The notes under the pieces: model-generated
The model's database searches: none
What the model was told of the DNA's origin: nothing
What the model saw: the letters and a program-made list of their open reading frames with translations, nothing else
Made by a program: the position numbers and the translations under genes
Shown: in pieces, positions 6,791 through 14,164 of the stretch
How the letters are laid out: every line of letters begins with the position of its first letter
How positions within the stretch are numbered: position 1 is the stretch's first letter
From: Lachnospiraceae bacterium
Lineage (GTDB): Bacteria > Bacillota > Clostridia > Lachnospirales > Lachnospiraceae
Assembly: GCA_017889125.1 (NCBI GenBank)
Contig: JAGHER010000168.1
Coordinates: 1-34,296 of the forward strand
DNA: 34,296 nucleotides
Direction of reading: 5' to 3'

Positions 6791-6991
6791 AATTGACCGA
6801 GAAGGGTTTACAGGAAACGCTTACAGGAAACGCCTGCGGGAAATCGGCGGAGAATCTGAGCGCAGATGCAGATCCAGCAGGGAGGCCGCGTCGAGGGGAA
6901 GTTAATATGTCACGGTATAAACCTCCATTGGATACGGCGCGGACTGACTGTTGTCAGAACCACAGAGCAGGGCAAAACGGAGGATAAGGAT
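6791..6991 (+). other. Spacer with short direct repeat and a possible tiny ORF
   Basis: TTACAGGAAACGC occurs twice, about 14 bases apart (near 6807-6833). ATG 6907, behind GAGGGGAAG, opens a 26-codon frame (MSRYKPPLDTARTDCCQNH...) ending at TAA 6985-6987, 4 bases before the next gene. It might couple translation of that gene. I have no family match and treat it as doubtful. Confidence 0.25.
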
Positions 6992-7342
6992 ATGGGTGAG
7001 GATCGCAGAAGAAAGAAAAATCACAAAGAACAATACGCATACATGGAGCAGCTGAAGAATTATCAAAATCAGGGCGTGCCGATCTATATTGACGGGCGGA
7101 TCACACAGCAGGAGAAGGAATGGTTCAAGATCTTTGAAATCCGGGAGGACGGCGCCGTATATATGGCGGATTATGTAAATACAGATGACGGACAGCTGAC
7201 CGAGATCCATTTTGACCTGGTGTATCTGGATCTTGACGCCCATCAGGCCTGGGAGAATCAGAAGCGCCTGGATGAGATGGTGCGGAAAGCGCAGCTGGAG
7301 CACTATAAAGCGCTTTTAAAAGGCTGCAGAAGGCCGCGGTAA
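6992..7342 (+). CDS. Small hydrophilic protein of unknown function
   Basis: I do not recognise a named family. The 116-residue protein starts at ATG 6992, with GGAGG 7 bases upstream; a longer open frame to 6866 has no ribosome site. It begins with a basic stretch (MGEDRRRKKNHKEQYAYMEQ) and has a compact middle with a beta-strand pattern (VPIYIDGRITQQEKEWFKIF, then DGAVYMADYVNTDDGQLTEI and HFDLVYLDLD). It ends in a charged helix (about 85-116). No membrane segment or cysteine pair is seen. It follows the kinase and MinD-like genes on the same strand with about 200 bp between, so co-transcription is possible. Confidence 0.65.
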   Translation: MGEDRRRKKNHKEQYAYMEQLKNYQNQGVPIYIDGRITQQEKEWFKIFEIREDGAVYMADYVNTDDGQLTEIHFDLVYLDLDAHQAWENQKRLDEMVRKAQLEHYKALLKGCRRPR

Positions 7343-7690
7343 TCTTTCTATAGTCATGCATATGCGGGGAAAGGAGGCGGATGCAGGGTGGCTTGACGGT
7401 ATTTGCACAGCCGGATGTAATGAAAAATAACAGCCATTTCAGCCTGTAAAAGTCCGGCAGTCAAAAGAAGCAGCCGTTCAGGAAATGTTCAAAAAAATTT
7501 AAAAACATACCGGAGGCTTTATGGTATAATGACTGCAAAGCTATGCGATAATGGCTGAAAAGCAGTCATTATACCTGCGCCGGTTCGGGCGAAGCGAAGC
7601 AGACCAAATAGAACCGTGCGCATCCCCAGGAGGGGGAATAAATACTTTTCCGTATTGTGCTGCGGATATTTTTGATGGAAGGATGTGCAA
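7343..7690 (+). promoter_or_regulatory. 348-bp non-coding region: promoters and structured leader of the GH18 gene
   Basis: An extended -10 (TGGTATAAT, 7522-7530) would start transcription near 7537. A weaker pair (TTGACG, 17 bp, TGTAAT) lies near 7392-7420. Downstream, TATAATGACTGC (7525-7536) is repeated inverted at 7562-7573. TGCGC-CGGTTC (7576-7586) pairs with GAACCG-T-GCGCA (7611-7622). TCCCC/GGGGA (7623-7637) and AATAC/GTATT (7641-7656) form two more hairpins before the ribosome site GGAAGGA. I do not recognise a known riboswitch class, but the density of helices suggests a folded 5' leader. Confidence 0.5.
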
Positions 7691-9346
7691 ATGATGAAAA
7701 AAATTGTCCCGGTGCTGATTGCCATCGGCTTGGCGCTCTGTGCGTTTATCGGGTATCTGGGATACAGGGCGGTGCAGAAATACTGGCCCACCAAAGAACC
7801 AGCGGATCTGGAGGCCTACTACAAGGTATCGGGGCAGGAGACTGCAGTCTTCCTGAACAATGAGCTGCAGGAGGAGACCGCCCTTTTCCAGAATAATCAG
7901 GTATACCTGCCAGTGACATGGATTAATGCGTTGATCAACGAACGGTTTTACTGGGATGAGAATGAGCAGCTGCTGGTCTACGCCCTGCCGGATTCGATTG
8001 TCTATGCTGATGCGGAGACGAAAAGCAGCGGGGGAACGCCGTATCTTCAGGTTGTAGGCCAGGAGGCGTACCTGTCAGCGGATCTTGTGGCGTCCTATAC
8101 GGATATTCGGGTGGCATCTTATACGGGAGATGCGGTTAAACGGATTTTCATTGATACCACATGGGATGCCGAGGAGTGGAATGATTTAAAGCGCGGCGGA
8201 GCCATCCGGGAGCGGGGAGGCGTGAAGAGCCCTGTGGTTGTTCAGGAGGAAAAGGGCGCTGCTGTGCTGGTTCTGGAGGAGATGGACCGCTGGTGCCGGG
8301 TGAGGACCGAGGACGGGCATATTGGTTATGTGGAGAAACACCGTCTGGGAGAAGGCGATACCATCACCTACGTAAGCACATTTGAGGAGCCGGTTTACGA
8401 GAATATTTCCATGGATGAGAAGGTCTGCCTGGCCTGGCATCAGGTGACATCGGCGGCGGCCAATGGAAGCATTGAGGCATACCTGGAGAATACGAAGGGG
8501 ATTAATGTGATTTCGCCAACCTGGTTTTCACTGACGGACAATGAAGGGAATTTTACCTCCCTGGCCGATGCCTCCTATGTGGAATATCTTCATGAACGAG
8601 GGATTCAGGTCTGGGCGCTGCTTGATAATTTCAGCGGGGATGTGCAGTCGGAAATCCTTCTGTCCAGGACATCGGTGCGCCGTAAGCTGATTGACGGGCT
8701 TATGGAGGAGGTGCAGACCTATGATCTGGATGGACTGAATCTGGATTTTGAGGGGCTGAAAGAAAGCGCCGGTCCACATTATATTCAATTCATCCGTGAG
8801 CTTTCTGTTGCCTGCAGACAGGCGGGTATTGTGCTTTCTGTCGATAATTATGTGCCTGCAGCCTACAATTCCTTCTATAATCGAAAGGAGCAGGGAATTG
8901 TAGCGGATTACGTAATTGTTATGGGGTATGATGAGCACTATGCCGGCGGAGAGCCAGGGCCGGTGGCTTCCTATGATTATGTAAAGCAGGGAATTGAGAA
9001 TACATTGGAACTGGTGCCCAGGGAAAAGGTCATCAATGCGGTTCCCTTCTATACCAGAGTGTGGAAGGAGAGCGAGGAGGGAAGAAGCTCCGACGCTCTG
9101 GGGATTGCCGATGCGAAGGACTGGGCCCAGCGGAAGAATGTGGAGCTGGTCTGGCAGGATGACCTGGGGCTTTACTATGGAGAGATTGATGATGAAGGTG
9201 TCAGGAAGCAGGTCTGGATGGAAGAAGAGCGCTCCCTGGGACTTAAGATGGAGCTGATCCGTGAGCAGGATCTGGCCGGTGTGGCCTGCTGGAAGCTGGG
9301 GTTTGAACCGGCTTCGGTCTGGGATGTGGTAAAGGTAAATGAGTGA
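7691..9346 (+). CDS. Membrane-anchored glycoside hydrolase family 18 protein with SH3b domain
   Basis: The 551-residue protein begins at ATG 7691 behind GGAAGGA (a GTG at 7685 is in frame but too close). An N-terminal transmembrane anchor (about 3-24, IVPVLIAIGLALCAFIGYL) puts the rest outside the cell. Residues about 40-150 resemble the copper-amine-oxidase N-like fold common in clostridial wall enzymes (FLNNELQEE...VYLPVTWINALI). An SH3b domain follows (about 175-220, DRWCRVRTEDGHIGYVEKHR), then a GH18 barrel with the catalytic motif DLDGLNLDFEG near 345-354 and YVIVMGYDEHY and VACWKLGFE. GH18 proteins of this layout, like SleL/YaaH, cut the glycan of peptidoglycan. It leads a run with the lipoprotein phosphoesterase and cwlD, so a role in wall or spore cortex remodelling is likely. 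Confidence 0.85.
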   Translation: MMKKIVPVLIAIGLALCAFIGYLGYRAVQKYWPTKEPADLEAYYKVSGQETAVFLNNELQEETALFQNNQVYLPVTWINALINERFYWDENEQLLVYALPDSIVYADAETKSSGGTPYLQVVGQEAYLSADLVASYTDIRVASYTGDAVKRIFIDTTWDAEEWNDLKRGGAIRERGGVKSPVVVQEEKGAAVLVLEEMDRWCRVRTEDGHIGYVEKHRLGEGDTITYVSTFEEPVYENISMDEKVCLAWHQVTSAAANGSIEAYLENTKGINVISPTWFSLTDNEGNFTSLADASYVEYLHERGIQVWALLDNFSGDVQSEILLSRTSVRRKLIDGLMEEVQTYDLDGLNLDFEGLKESAGPHYIQFIRELSVACRQAGIVLSVDNYVPAAYNSFYNRKEQGIVADYVIVMGYDEHYAGGEPGPVASYDYVKQGIENTLELVPREKVINAVPFYTRVWKESEEGRSSDALGIADAKDWAQRKNVELVWQDDLGLYYGEIDDEGVRKQVWMEEERSLGLKMELIREQDLAGVACWKLGFEPASVWDVVKVNE

Positions 9347-9407
9347 TGCATGCAGGAAAGCGGTTGTCAGAACGCGGTAACCGGAAAACCGGAGAAAGGA
9401 GCTGCAG

Positions 9408-10862
9408 ATGAATACAAATAAGAAAAGGATTTTTCGGCTGCCGTTCCAGGCTGCGGTTTTCATGGTGCTGCTGACGGCACTTGTTCTGTCTGGCTGTACC
9501 AGAAAGGAAGAGACGGCACAGACTCTCCCCCCGGAATCAACTGTGCAGGTTCCCACGGAGCCTCAGATGGAGAAGCCCACAGAGCCTATAGAAGAAATTA
9601 TCGAGCCATTTCCGGAGGAGCCGGAGGAAGAGCCGCCGGGGCTGAAAATCCTGATTGCTACAGATATTCATTATCTGGCCGGTGAGCTTACGGATATGGG
9701 AAGCGGTTTCCTGGATATGGTTGAGCATGGAGACGGCAAGGTAACCAATTATATCTGGCAGATTACGGAAGCCTTTGTGGAGACGGTGATTCAGGAGCAG
9801 CCGGATCTGCTGATTCTGGCTGGAGATCTGAGTCTGGACGGAGAGCTGAAAAGCCATACGGAATTTGCTGAATATCTGGAGCAGATTGAGATGGAAGGAA
9901 TCCCTGTGGCGGTAATTCCGGGAAATCATGATATTAATAATGCAGGTGCTGCACGGTTTTATGATGGAAAGAGGGTTCCGGCAGAGAACACTTCACCGGA
10001 GCAGTTTTCTGTGATATACCAGGAGTTTGGATATGGAGAGGCCATCAGCCGGGATTCAGAAAGCCTCAGCTACGTATACCCCATCAGCGATAAGGTGTGG
10101 GGGCTTATGCTGGACTCCTGTCAGTACAGAGATGGACGGAAGACTGGCGGCATGATCGACACAGAAACCTATGACTGGATTGAGCGGCAGCTGGATGCAG
10201 CCTATGAGGAGGGTGTGATGGTACTTCCGGTGAGTCACCATAATCTGCTGGATCAGAGCCAGATTTATCAGGATGACTGCACCATAGAGCACAGTGAGCA
10301 GCTTACGGAGCTTTTTGTGGGCTGGGGTGTGCCGCTGCATTTAAGCGGGCACCTTCATGTACAGCATTATACCAACAGCGATCCGGAATGGGGAGGGGAG
10401 ACGGGGATTTATGAGATTGTTACCAGCTCTCTTGCTACCCCGCCCTGTCAGTACGGCGTTCTCTATTACCAGGATGACGGGCATTTTTCTTACCGGACGA
10501 AGATTGTGGATGTGGATTCCTGGGCCCGGGAGACAGGGCAGACGGATGAGAACCTTCTGCAGTTTTCTGCGTACCGGACACCTTTCTTAGAGCAGGTATT
10601 TTACAATCAGGCTTATGATAAGCTGATTCAGCTGAAGGATACGGATCTGACGCAGGAAGAGATGGAACAGATGGCAAAGATGTATGCCAAGGCAAACTGT
10701 TATTACTACTGGGGAAGGGCCGTTGAGATTGCCGGAGAGCTTCACAGCAGCCAGGAGTACCGGCTGTGGATGGAGCATGCAGGAACCAGCCTGCCGTCGG
10801 AATATCTGGATTATATTTTGGATGAAGCCAGGACGGACTACAATCAGCTTGTCTGGCCCTGA
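9408..10862 (+). CDS. Lipoprotein metallophosphoesterase (calcineurin-like)
   Basis: The 484-residue protein has a lipoprotein signal peptide with lipobox LVLSGC (Cys 30), then a Pro/Glu-rich linker (about 35-80). The calcineurin-like phosphoesterase domain shows its five metal motifs in order: ATDIHYL, LAGDLSLDGE, PGNHDIN, VSHHNL and SGHLHVQHY. These bind two metal ions for phosphoester hydrolysis. It is exported and tethered to the outer face of the membrane; the substrate (nucleotides, lipid or wall phosphate esters) cannot be told. The C-terminal 100 residues are helical and family-specific. Start ATG 9408 is preceded by AAAGGAG. The gap to the GH18 gene is 61 bp, with the same direction, so they probably share a transcript. 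Confidence 0.9.
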   Translation: MNTNKKRIFRLPFQAAVFMVLLTALVLSGCTRKEETAQTLPPESTVQVPTEPQMEKPTEPIEEIIEPFPEEPEEEPPGLKILIATDIHYLAGELTDMGSGFLDMVEHGDGKVTNYIWQITEAFVETVIQEQPDLLILAGDLSLDGELKSHTEFAEYLEQIEMEGIPVAVIPGNHDINNAGAARFYDGKRVPAENTSPEQFSVIYQEFGYGEAISRDSESLSYVYPISDKVWGLMLDSCQYRDGRKTGGMIDTETYDWIERQLDAAYEEGVMVLPVSHHNLLDQSQIYQDDCTIEHSEQLTELFVGWGVPLHLSGHLHVQHYTNSDPEWGGETGIYEIVTSSLATPPCQYGVLYYQDDGHFSYRTKIVDVDSWARETGQTDENLLQFSAYRTPFLEQVFYNQAYDKLIQLKDTDLTQEEMEQMAKMYAKANCYYYWGRAVEIAGELHSSQEYRLWMEHAGTSLPSEYLDYILDEARTDYNQLVWP

Positions 10863-10946
10863 CCAGTTTAAGCTGCCGCTTTATGGATATGGGACAGCCA
10901 GAAGGAATATAATATTCTGAAAGGCAGAGCATAAGGCGGAGGCAAG

Positions 10947-11648
10947 GTGAAGCGGAGACAATTGCGGTACATAGCAGGACTGCTGCTTCTGATTTTGGCC
11001 GGGATATTCTTCAGCCGCAGCGACAGGCTGACGTCAGCACCAGATGCCAGAGCGCGGACGCCAAAGGGCGTTGTGGTACTGGATGCCGGACACGGCGGGA
11101 AGGATCCTGGGAAGGTGGGCGTAGGAGGACAGCTGGAAAAGGACATTAACCTTCAGATCGTACTGCGCCTGAAGATGTACCTGGAGATGAATGATATACA
11201 GGTGGTTTTGACCAGGGAGGATGACGATGGCCTTTACCGGCTGAGCGATTCCAATAAAAAGTCGGCGGATATGCGTCGGCGCATTGAGATTATTAATGAA
11301 ACCATGCCTGATGTGATGGTCAGTATCCATCAGAACAGTTATCATCAGCCGGAGATCAGAGGAGCGCAGGTTTTTTACTATCAGCATTCAGAAAAGGGAA
11401 AGCTTTTTGCCCAGATCATGCAGAAGCGGTTTGATACGGTGCTGGAAGAGGAGAACCGGAGGCAGGCTAAGGCTAACGCCAGTTATTATCTTCTGACCCA
11501 TTCCAAGCCGGTGTCCATCATAGTGGAAGCGGGCTTTTTGTCCAACCCTCAGGAGGCAGAGCGGCTGGAGTCAGAGGAATACCAGGATCGGATCGCCTGG
11601 ACGGTGGCTATGGGAATTCTTCAGTATCTTTCTGCGGAGACGGATTGA
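10947..11648 (+). CDS. cwlD: N-acetylmuramoyl-L-alanine amidase, CwlD-like
   Basis: The 233-residue protein has a basic N-terminus and a signal anchor (about 8-22, AGLLLLILAGIFF), then an Amidase_3 domain. Zinc and catalytic positions are visible: LDAGHGGKDPG (His), KDINLQ (Glu region), VSIHQNSYH (His) and VEAGFLSNPQEAE (catalytic Glu). The size is that of CwlD (about 237 residues), which with PdaA makes muramic-delta-lactam in spore cortex; vegetative amidases are normally larger and carry wall-binding repeats. The start is GTG 10947, 4 bases after GGAGG; no ATG fits. It closes the GH18-phosphoesterase-amidase run and is followed by a strong hairpin. The amidase call is secure; the CwlD assignment rests on size and context. 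Confidence 0.82.
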   Translation: MKRRQLRYIAGLLLLILAGIFFSRSDRLTSAPDARARTPKGVVVLDAGHGGKDPGKVGVGGQLEKDINLQIVLRLKMYLEMNDIQVVLTREDDDGLYRLSDSNKKSADMRRRIEIINETMPDVMVSIHQNSYHQPEIRGAQVFYYQHSEKGKLFAQIMQKRFDTVLEEENRRQAKANASYYLLTHSKPVSIIVEAGFLSNPQEAERLESEEYQDRIAWTVAMGILQYLSAETD

Positions 11649-11672
11649 GGAATCATCAGAAGATACAGCAAA

Positions 11673-11692
11673 GGCCCCTGCAGGCAGGGGCC
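11673..11692. terminator. GC-rich hairpin between cwlD and the TSCPD gene
   Basis: GGCCCCTG pairs with CAGGGGCC around a CAGG loop. T-tracts are poor on the plus strand and short (TTTG) on the minus strand. It sits between convergent genes and probably serves both. Confidence 0.6.
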
Positions 11693-11734
11693 GAAAAGGC
11701 TGAAGTGATGTGGATATGCGAATCATGTGATAAA

Positions 11735-11980
11735 TTAATTCTGGCTCTTATACTGCTTTAAGGCTCTGGCCAGCTGATCCGGGCAGGATGTGGGCCGGGG
11801 GCCGCACTGAATGCCTTCGAGACGGCTGATGGCATCATCAATATCCATTCCCTCTACAAGACGGGCCACGCCCTGGGTATTGCCGGAGCAGCCGCCGACA
11901 AAGGATACATTAGTTACTTTATTATCTTTTACTTCAAAATGAATGGCTCTGGAACAGACGCCCTGAGTTTTAAATTCCAT
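11735..11980 (-). CDS. TSCPD domain protein (TIGR03905 type)
   Basis: This 81-residue protein carries the signature GPRPTSCPDQLARAL near its end. The domain is also found at the C-terminus of some class II ribonucleotide reductases. Other landmarks are the N-terminal FKTQGVCSRAIHFEV and the central VGGCSGNTQGVARLVEG. Four cysteines suggest metal binding. The stand-alone form is common in Clostridia and its function is not established. Start ATG 11980 has AGAGGAGG upstream. Its promoter on the minus strand is strong (TTGACA, 16 bp, TATACT) and lies back to back with the mtnN promoter. Confidence 0.9.
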   Translation of the reverse strand: MEFKTQGVCSRAIHFEVKDNKVTNVSFVGGCSGNTQGVARLVEGMDIDDAISRLEGIQCGPRPTSCPDQLARALKQYKSQN

Positions 11981-12018
11981 ATATGGTAGCCTCCTCTTTT
12001 TAACTCCTAATCGAACAC

Positions 12019-12071
12019 TTATACTTTATTCAGTATAATGGATTGAAAAAGATTGTCAAGACCTTTATAAT
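12019..12071. promoter_or_regulatory. Overlapping divergent promoters of the TSCPD gene and mtnN
   Basis: On the minus strand TTGACA (complement of 12054-12059), 16 bp, TATACT (complement of 12032-12037) serves the TSCPD gene. On the plus strand TTGAAA (12043-12048), 17 bp, TATAAT (12066-12071) serves mtnN. A perfect dyad TTATACT/AGTATAA (12019-12025/12032-12038) overlaps the minus-strand -10, so a bound protein or polymerase could affect both directions. Confidence 0.65.
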
Positions 12072-12117
12072 AAAAGGACAGACAAGAGGGTTATACCATT
12101 GAAACAGGAGGATATTC

Positions 12118-12825
12118 ATGTTAGGAATTATTGGAGCGATGGATCAGGAAGTGGCAAGGATTAAGGACTGCCTGGAGGACGTTTCTGTGGAGAGACGGGC
12201 CGGGATGGATTTTTATTCCGGGAAGCTTAAGGGAAAGCCGGTAGTGGTAGTCCGGTCTGGAATCGGCAAGGTAAATGCCGCCATGTGTACCCAGATCCTG
12301 GCAGACTGCTATCAGGTGGATGGTGTGATCAATACGGGAATTGCCGGATCTTTGCGGGCGGAGATTAATATTGGGGATATTGTGCTTTCTACAGATTCTG
12401 TTCAGCATGATATGGATGCTGCTGGCTTTGGTTACCCGGTGGGACAGGTTCCGCAGATGGACATTTTTGCATTTCCTGCTGATCAGGAGCTTCTTGCTCT
12501 GGCAAAGGAGTGCTGCAGCCAGGTGAATCCGGATATTCAGACCTTTGAGGGACGGATTGTCAGCGGTGATCAGTTTATTTCCGATAAGGCGAAGAAGCAG
12601 TGGCTGGTTGAGACCTTCCAGGGAAGCTGTACAGAGATGGAGGGGGCGGCCATCGCCCAGGCGGCATGGAGGAACGGTATTCCGGCTCTGATCGTGCGGG
12701 CCATCTCAGACAAGGCCGATGACAGTGCCAATATGGACTATGAAACCTTTGAGGCTCAGGCGATTGAACACTCCGTGAATCTTCTGCTGGCCATGGCAGA
12801 GCGGTATGAAGGCCGGCGAGGCTAA
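12118..12825 (+). CDS. mtnN: 5'-methylthioadenosine/S-adenosylhomocysteine nucleosidase
   Basis: The 235-residue enzyme cleaves adenine from methylthioadenosine and S-adenosylhomocysteine. This clears by-products of SAM reactions and feeds methionine salvage and autoinducer-2 synthesis. Landmarks are MLGIIGAMDQEV (catalytic Glu), VVVRSGIGKVNAA, INTGIAGSL, SGDQFI, TEMEGAAIAQ (ribose-binding Glu) and AISDKAD (catalytic Asp). Length equals the family norm. Start ATG 12118 follows CAGGAGG. It has its own promoter (TTGAAA, 17 bp, TATAAT) and appears monocistronic; the next gene is 216 bp away and probably has its own promoter. Confidence 0.95.
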   Translation: MLGIIGAMDQEVARIKDCLEDVSVERRAGMDFYSGKLKGKPVVVVRSGIGKVNAAMCTQILADCYQVDGVINTGIAGSLRAEINIGDIVLSTDSVQHDMDAAGFGYPVGQVPQMDIFAFPADQELLALAKECCSQVNPDIQTFEGRIVSGDQFISDKAKKQWLVETFQGSCTEMEGAAIAQAAWRNGIPALIVRAISDKADDSANMDYETFEAQAIEHSVNLLLAMAERYEGRRG

Positions 12826-12960
12826 GGATTCCGGAAGGTGTTTTCGGTATTCCGCCGCAAAGGCTGAAGGTTCTCCAGATTCTGCAGGAATTCGCTGTTT
12901 TTAAACCCTTCAGGTGCGGATAGAGGCACAATTTGACGAACGATTCTAAGCTCTCTCATC

Positions 12961-12989
12961 TTCCCAAATGGAAATTCGGTGATTATAAT
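12961..12989 (+). promoter_or_regulatory. Probable promoter of the membrane-protein gene
   Basis: TTCCCA (12961-12966), 17 bp, TATAAT (12984-12989) precedes the start at 13042 by about 50 bases. The -10 is perfect and the -35 matches 4 of 6. I see nothing else in 12826-12960. Confidence 0.45.
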
Positions 12990-13041
12990 GGACTCCATCA
13001 GGCGCGGACACAAGCGCCGGGAAGAAAGGGGAGCTATTATT

Positions 13042-14010
13042 ATGCTGGAATTTTTACAGACAGGGAAAGGAATTTACATTCTGGCAGCCATTTGCCTCGT
13101 CAGTCTGGCGGGCAAGCTGGCAGCAGGCAGCTTCTACAAACGATTGATTAAAGAAACCGGAAACATGATGCTCACGAAGAATAAGTGGCTTCGGGAGTTA
13201 AGACAGAGGGCGGAGGACACTTTCCGCTTGAACCAGGGAGTAGCCAATACCCGGGTGTTTGTGGAACGGCAGGTGTGCGATGCCCGGATAGGATTTCTGA
13301 CACCGGGCGGATGGAATGCCTTTTCCGGAGAGATGACTGCGCTGTGTTTTCTGGCAGGAGGCATAGCCGCCTTTCTTTCCTATTGGTACCGGTGTGATTC
13401 CTACTATATTATCTTATACAGTTCCGTGGGGGCGCTGACGGGAATCTTTAATATTATGGTTGATCTGGGCTGCGGCCTGGAGGACAAGCGTCAGCGTCTC
13501 TGCGTAAGTATACAGGATTATCTGGAAAATTCCCTCTGGAAGCGTCTCGGAAGAGACCGCCTTCCGGACCTGGAGGAGGAAAAGAGCGGGCTGGATGCCG
13601 CCCAGGCCGCAGTATCCAGGGAACCGGCCCGTCTGTTTCGCGGGCGGAAGCGGGAGCAGGCGGCGTATTCCGGAAAGACGGGAGGTGTGACCGGGCAGAA
13701 CGGAGGAAATGAGGCGAAAAACGGCTCTGGTTCCTCTAGTGTCCGGAGTATACGGGAAAGCTCCGGCGGCCGGGGGCGGATGCAGAGCCGGGAGGAGGAT
13801 ACGGACAAGATCGTAAGTGATGAGGCGCTGAATCAGCTGCGTAAGAGCCTGGAGCAGGCGGCAGCAGGGCGTACGCCGGTTTCCGCCCGCAGCCAGGAGA
13901 AGGCGGAAGGGGGCGGAAACGGTACCTCCGCGGGAGAAAACTGGATGAAGGATTTGAAGCCGGAGGAAATCCGGGTATTGGGTGAGATTATTCGGGAATA
14001 TTTAGGATAA
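13042..14010 (+). CDS. Membrane protein of unknown function with charged cytoplasmic tail
   Basis: The 322-residue protein starts at ATG 13042, 8 bases after AAAGGGGAG; an in-frame ATG at 12979 lacks a site. I see an N-terminal hydrophobic helix (about 11-30, IYILAAICLVSLAGKLAAG), a soluble stretch of about 65 residues, then two more (about 98-116, MTALCFLAGGIAAFLSYWY; about 121-143, YYIILYSSVGALTGIFNIMV). The second half (about 175-300) is polar, low-complexity and rich in Gly, Arg, Ser and Glu. The last 20 residues form an acidic helix (KDLKPEEIRVLGEIIREYLG). I recognise no domain. It is not obviously linked to mtnN or pgi. Confidence 0.7.
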   Translation: MLEFLQTGKGIYILAAICLVSLAGKLAAGSFYKRLIKETGNMMLTKNKWLRELRQRAEDTFRLNQGVANTRVFVERQVCDARIGFLTPGGWNAFSGEMTALCFLAGGIAAFLSYWYRCDSYYIILYSSVGALTGIFNIMVDLGCGLEDKRQRLCVSIQDYLENSLWKRLGRDRLPDLEEEKSGLDAAQAAVSREPARLFRGRKREQAAYSGKTGGVTGQNGGNEAKNGSGSSSVRSIRESSGGRGRMQSREEDTDKIVSDEALNQLRKSLEQAAAGRTPVSARSQEKAEGGGNGTSAGENWMKDLKPEEIRVLGEIIREYLG

Positions 14011-14037
14011 AATATACGTAAATGATTGGCGAAATCA

Positions 14038-14066
14038 TGGACGTTAAAATTTGTTTGTGCTATACT
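14038..14066 (+). promoter_or_regulatory. Promoter of pgi
   Basis: The extended -10 TGCTATACT (14058-14066) with TGGACG 17 bp upstream (14038-14043) lies about 100 bases before the pgi start. This fits a constitutive sigma-A promoter with a medium leader. Confidence 0.55.
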
Positions 14067-14164
14067 AAAGGGTGAAAAATTGCGTTTTTGTTCCTTTGCA
14101 GTTTGGCCGGGCGCAGAGCGCACAAAGATCATTGGAGAGAATCCAGAAGAGGAGAGGATAAGCC

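Noticed and set aside
7343-7690. Known riboswitch (c-di-GMP, c-di-AMP, others)
   Set aside because: Hairpins are clear, but conserved core sequences of those classes could not be matched by eye.
9347-9407. Separate promoter for the phosphoesterase gene
   Set aside because: No -10/-35 pair at proper spacing; co-transcription with the GH18 gene is simpler.
8528-9556. 342-codon open frame on the minus strand
   Set aside because: Lies opposite the GH18 gene with clear motifs; no ribosome site or recognisable protein pattern, so it is a shadow.
10908-10913. TATAAT upstream of cwlD as a promoter
   Set aside because: The hexamer is perfect, but no acceptable -35 lies 16-18 bp upstream, so it was not listed as a promoter.
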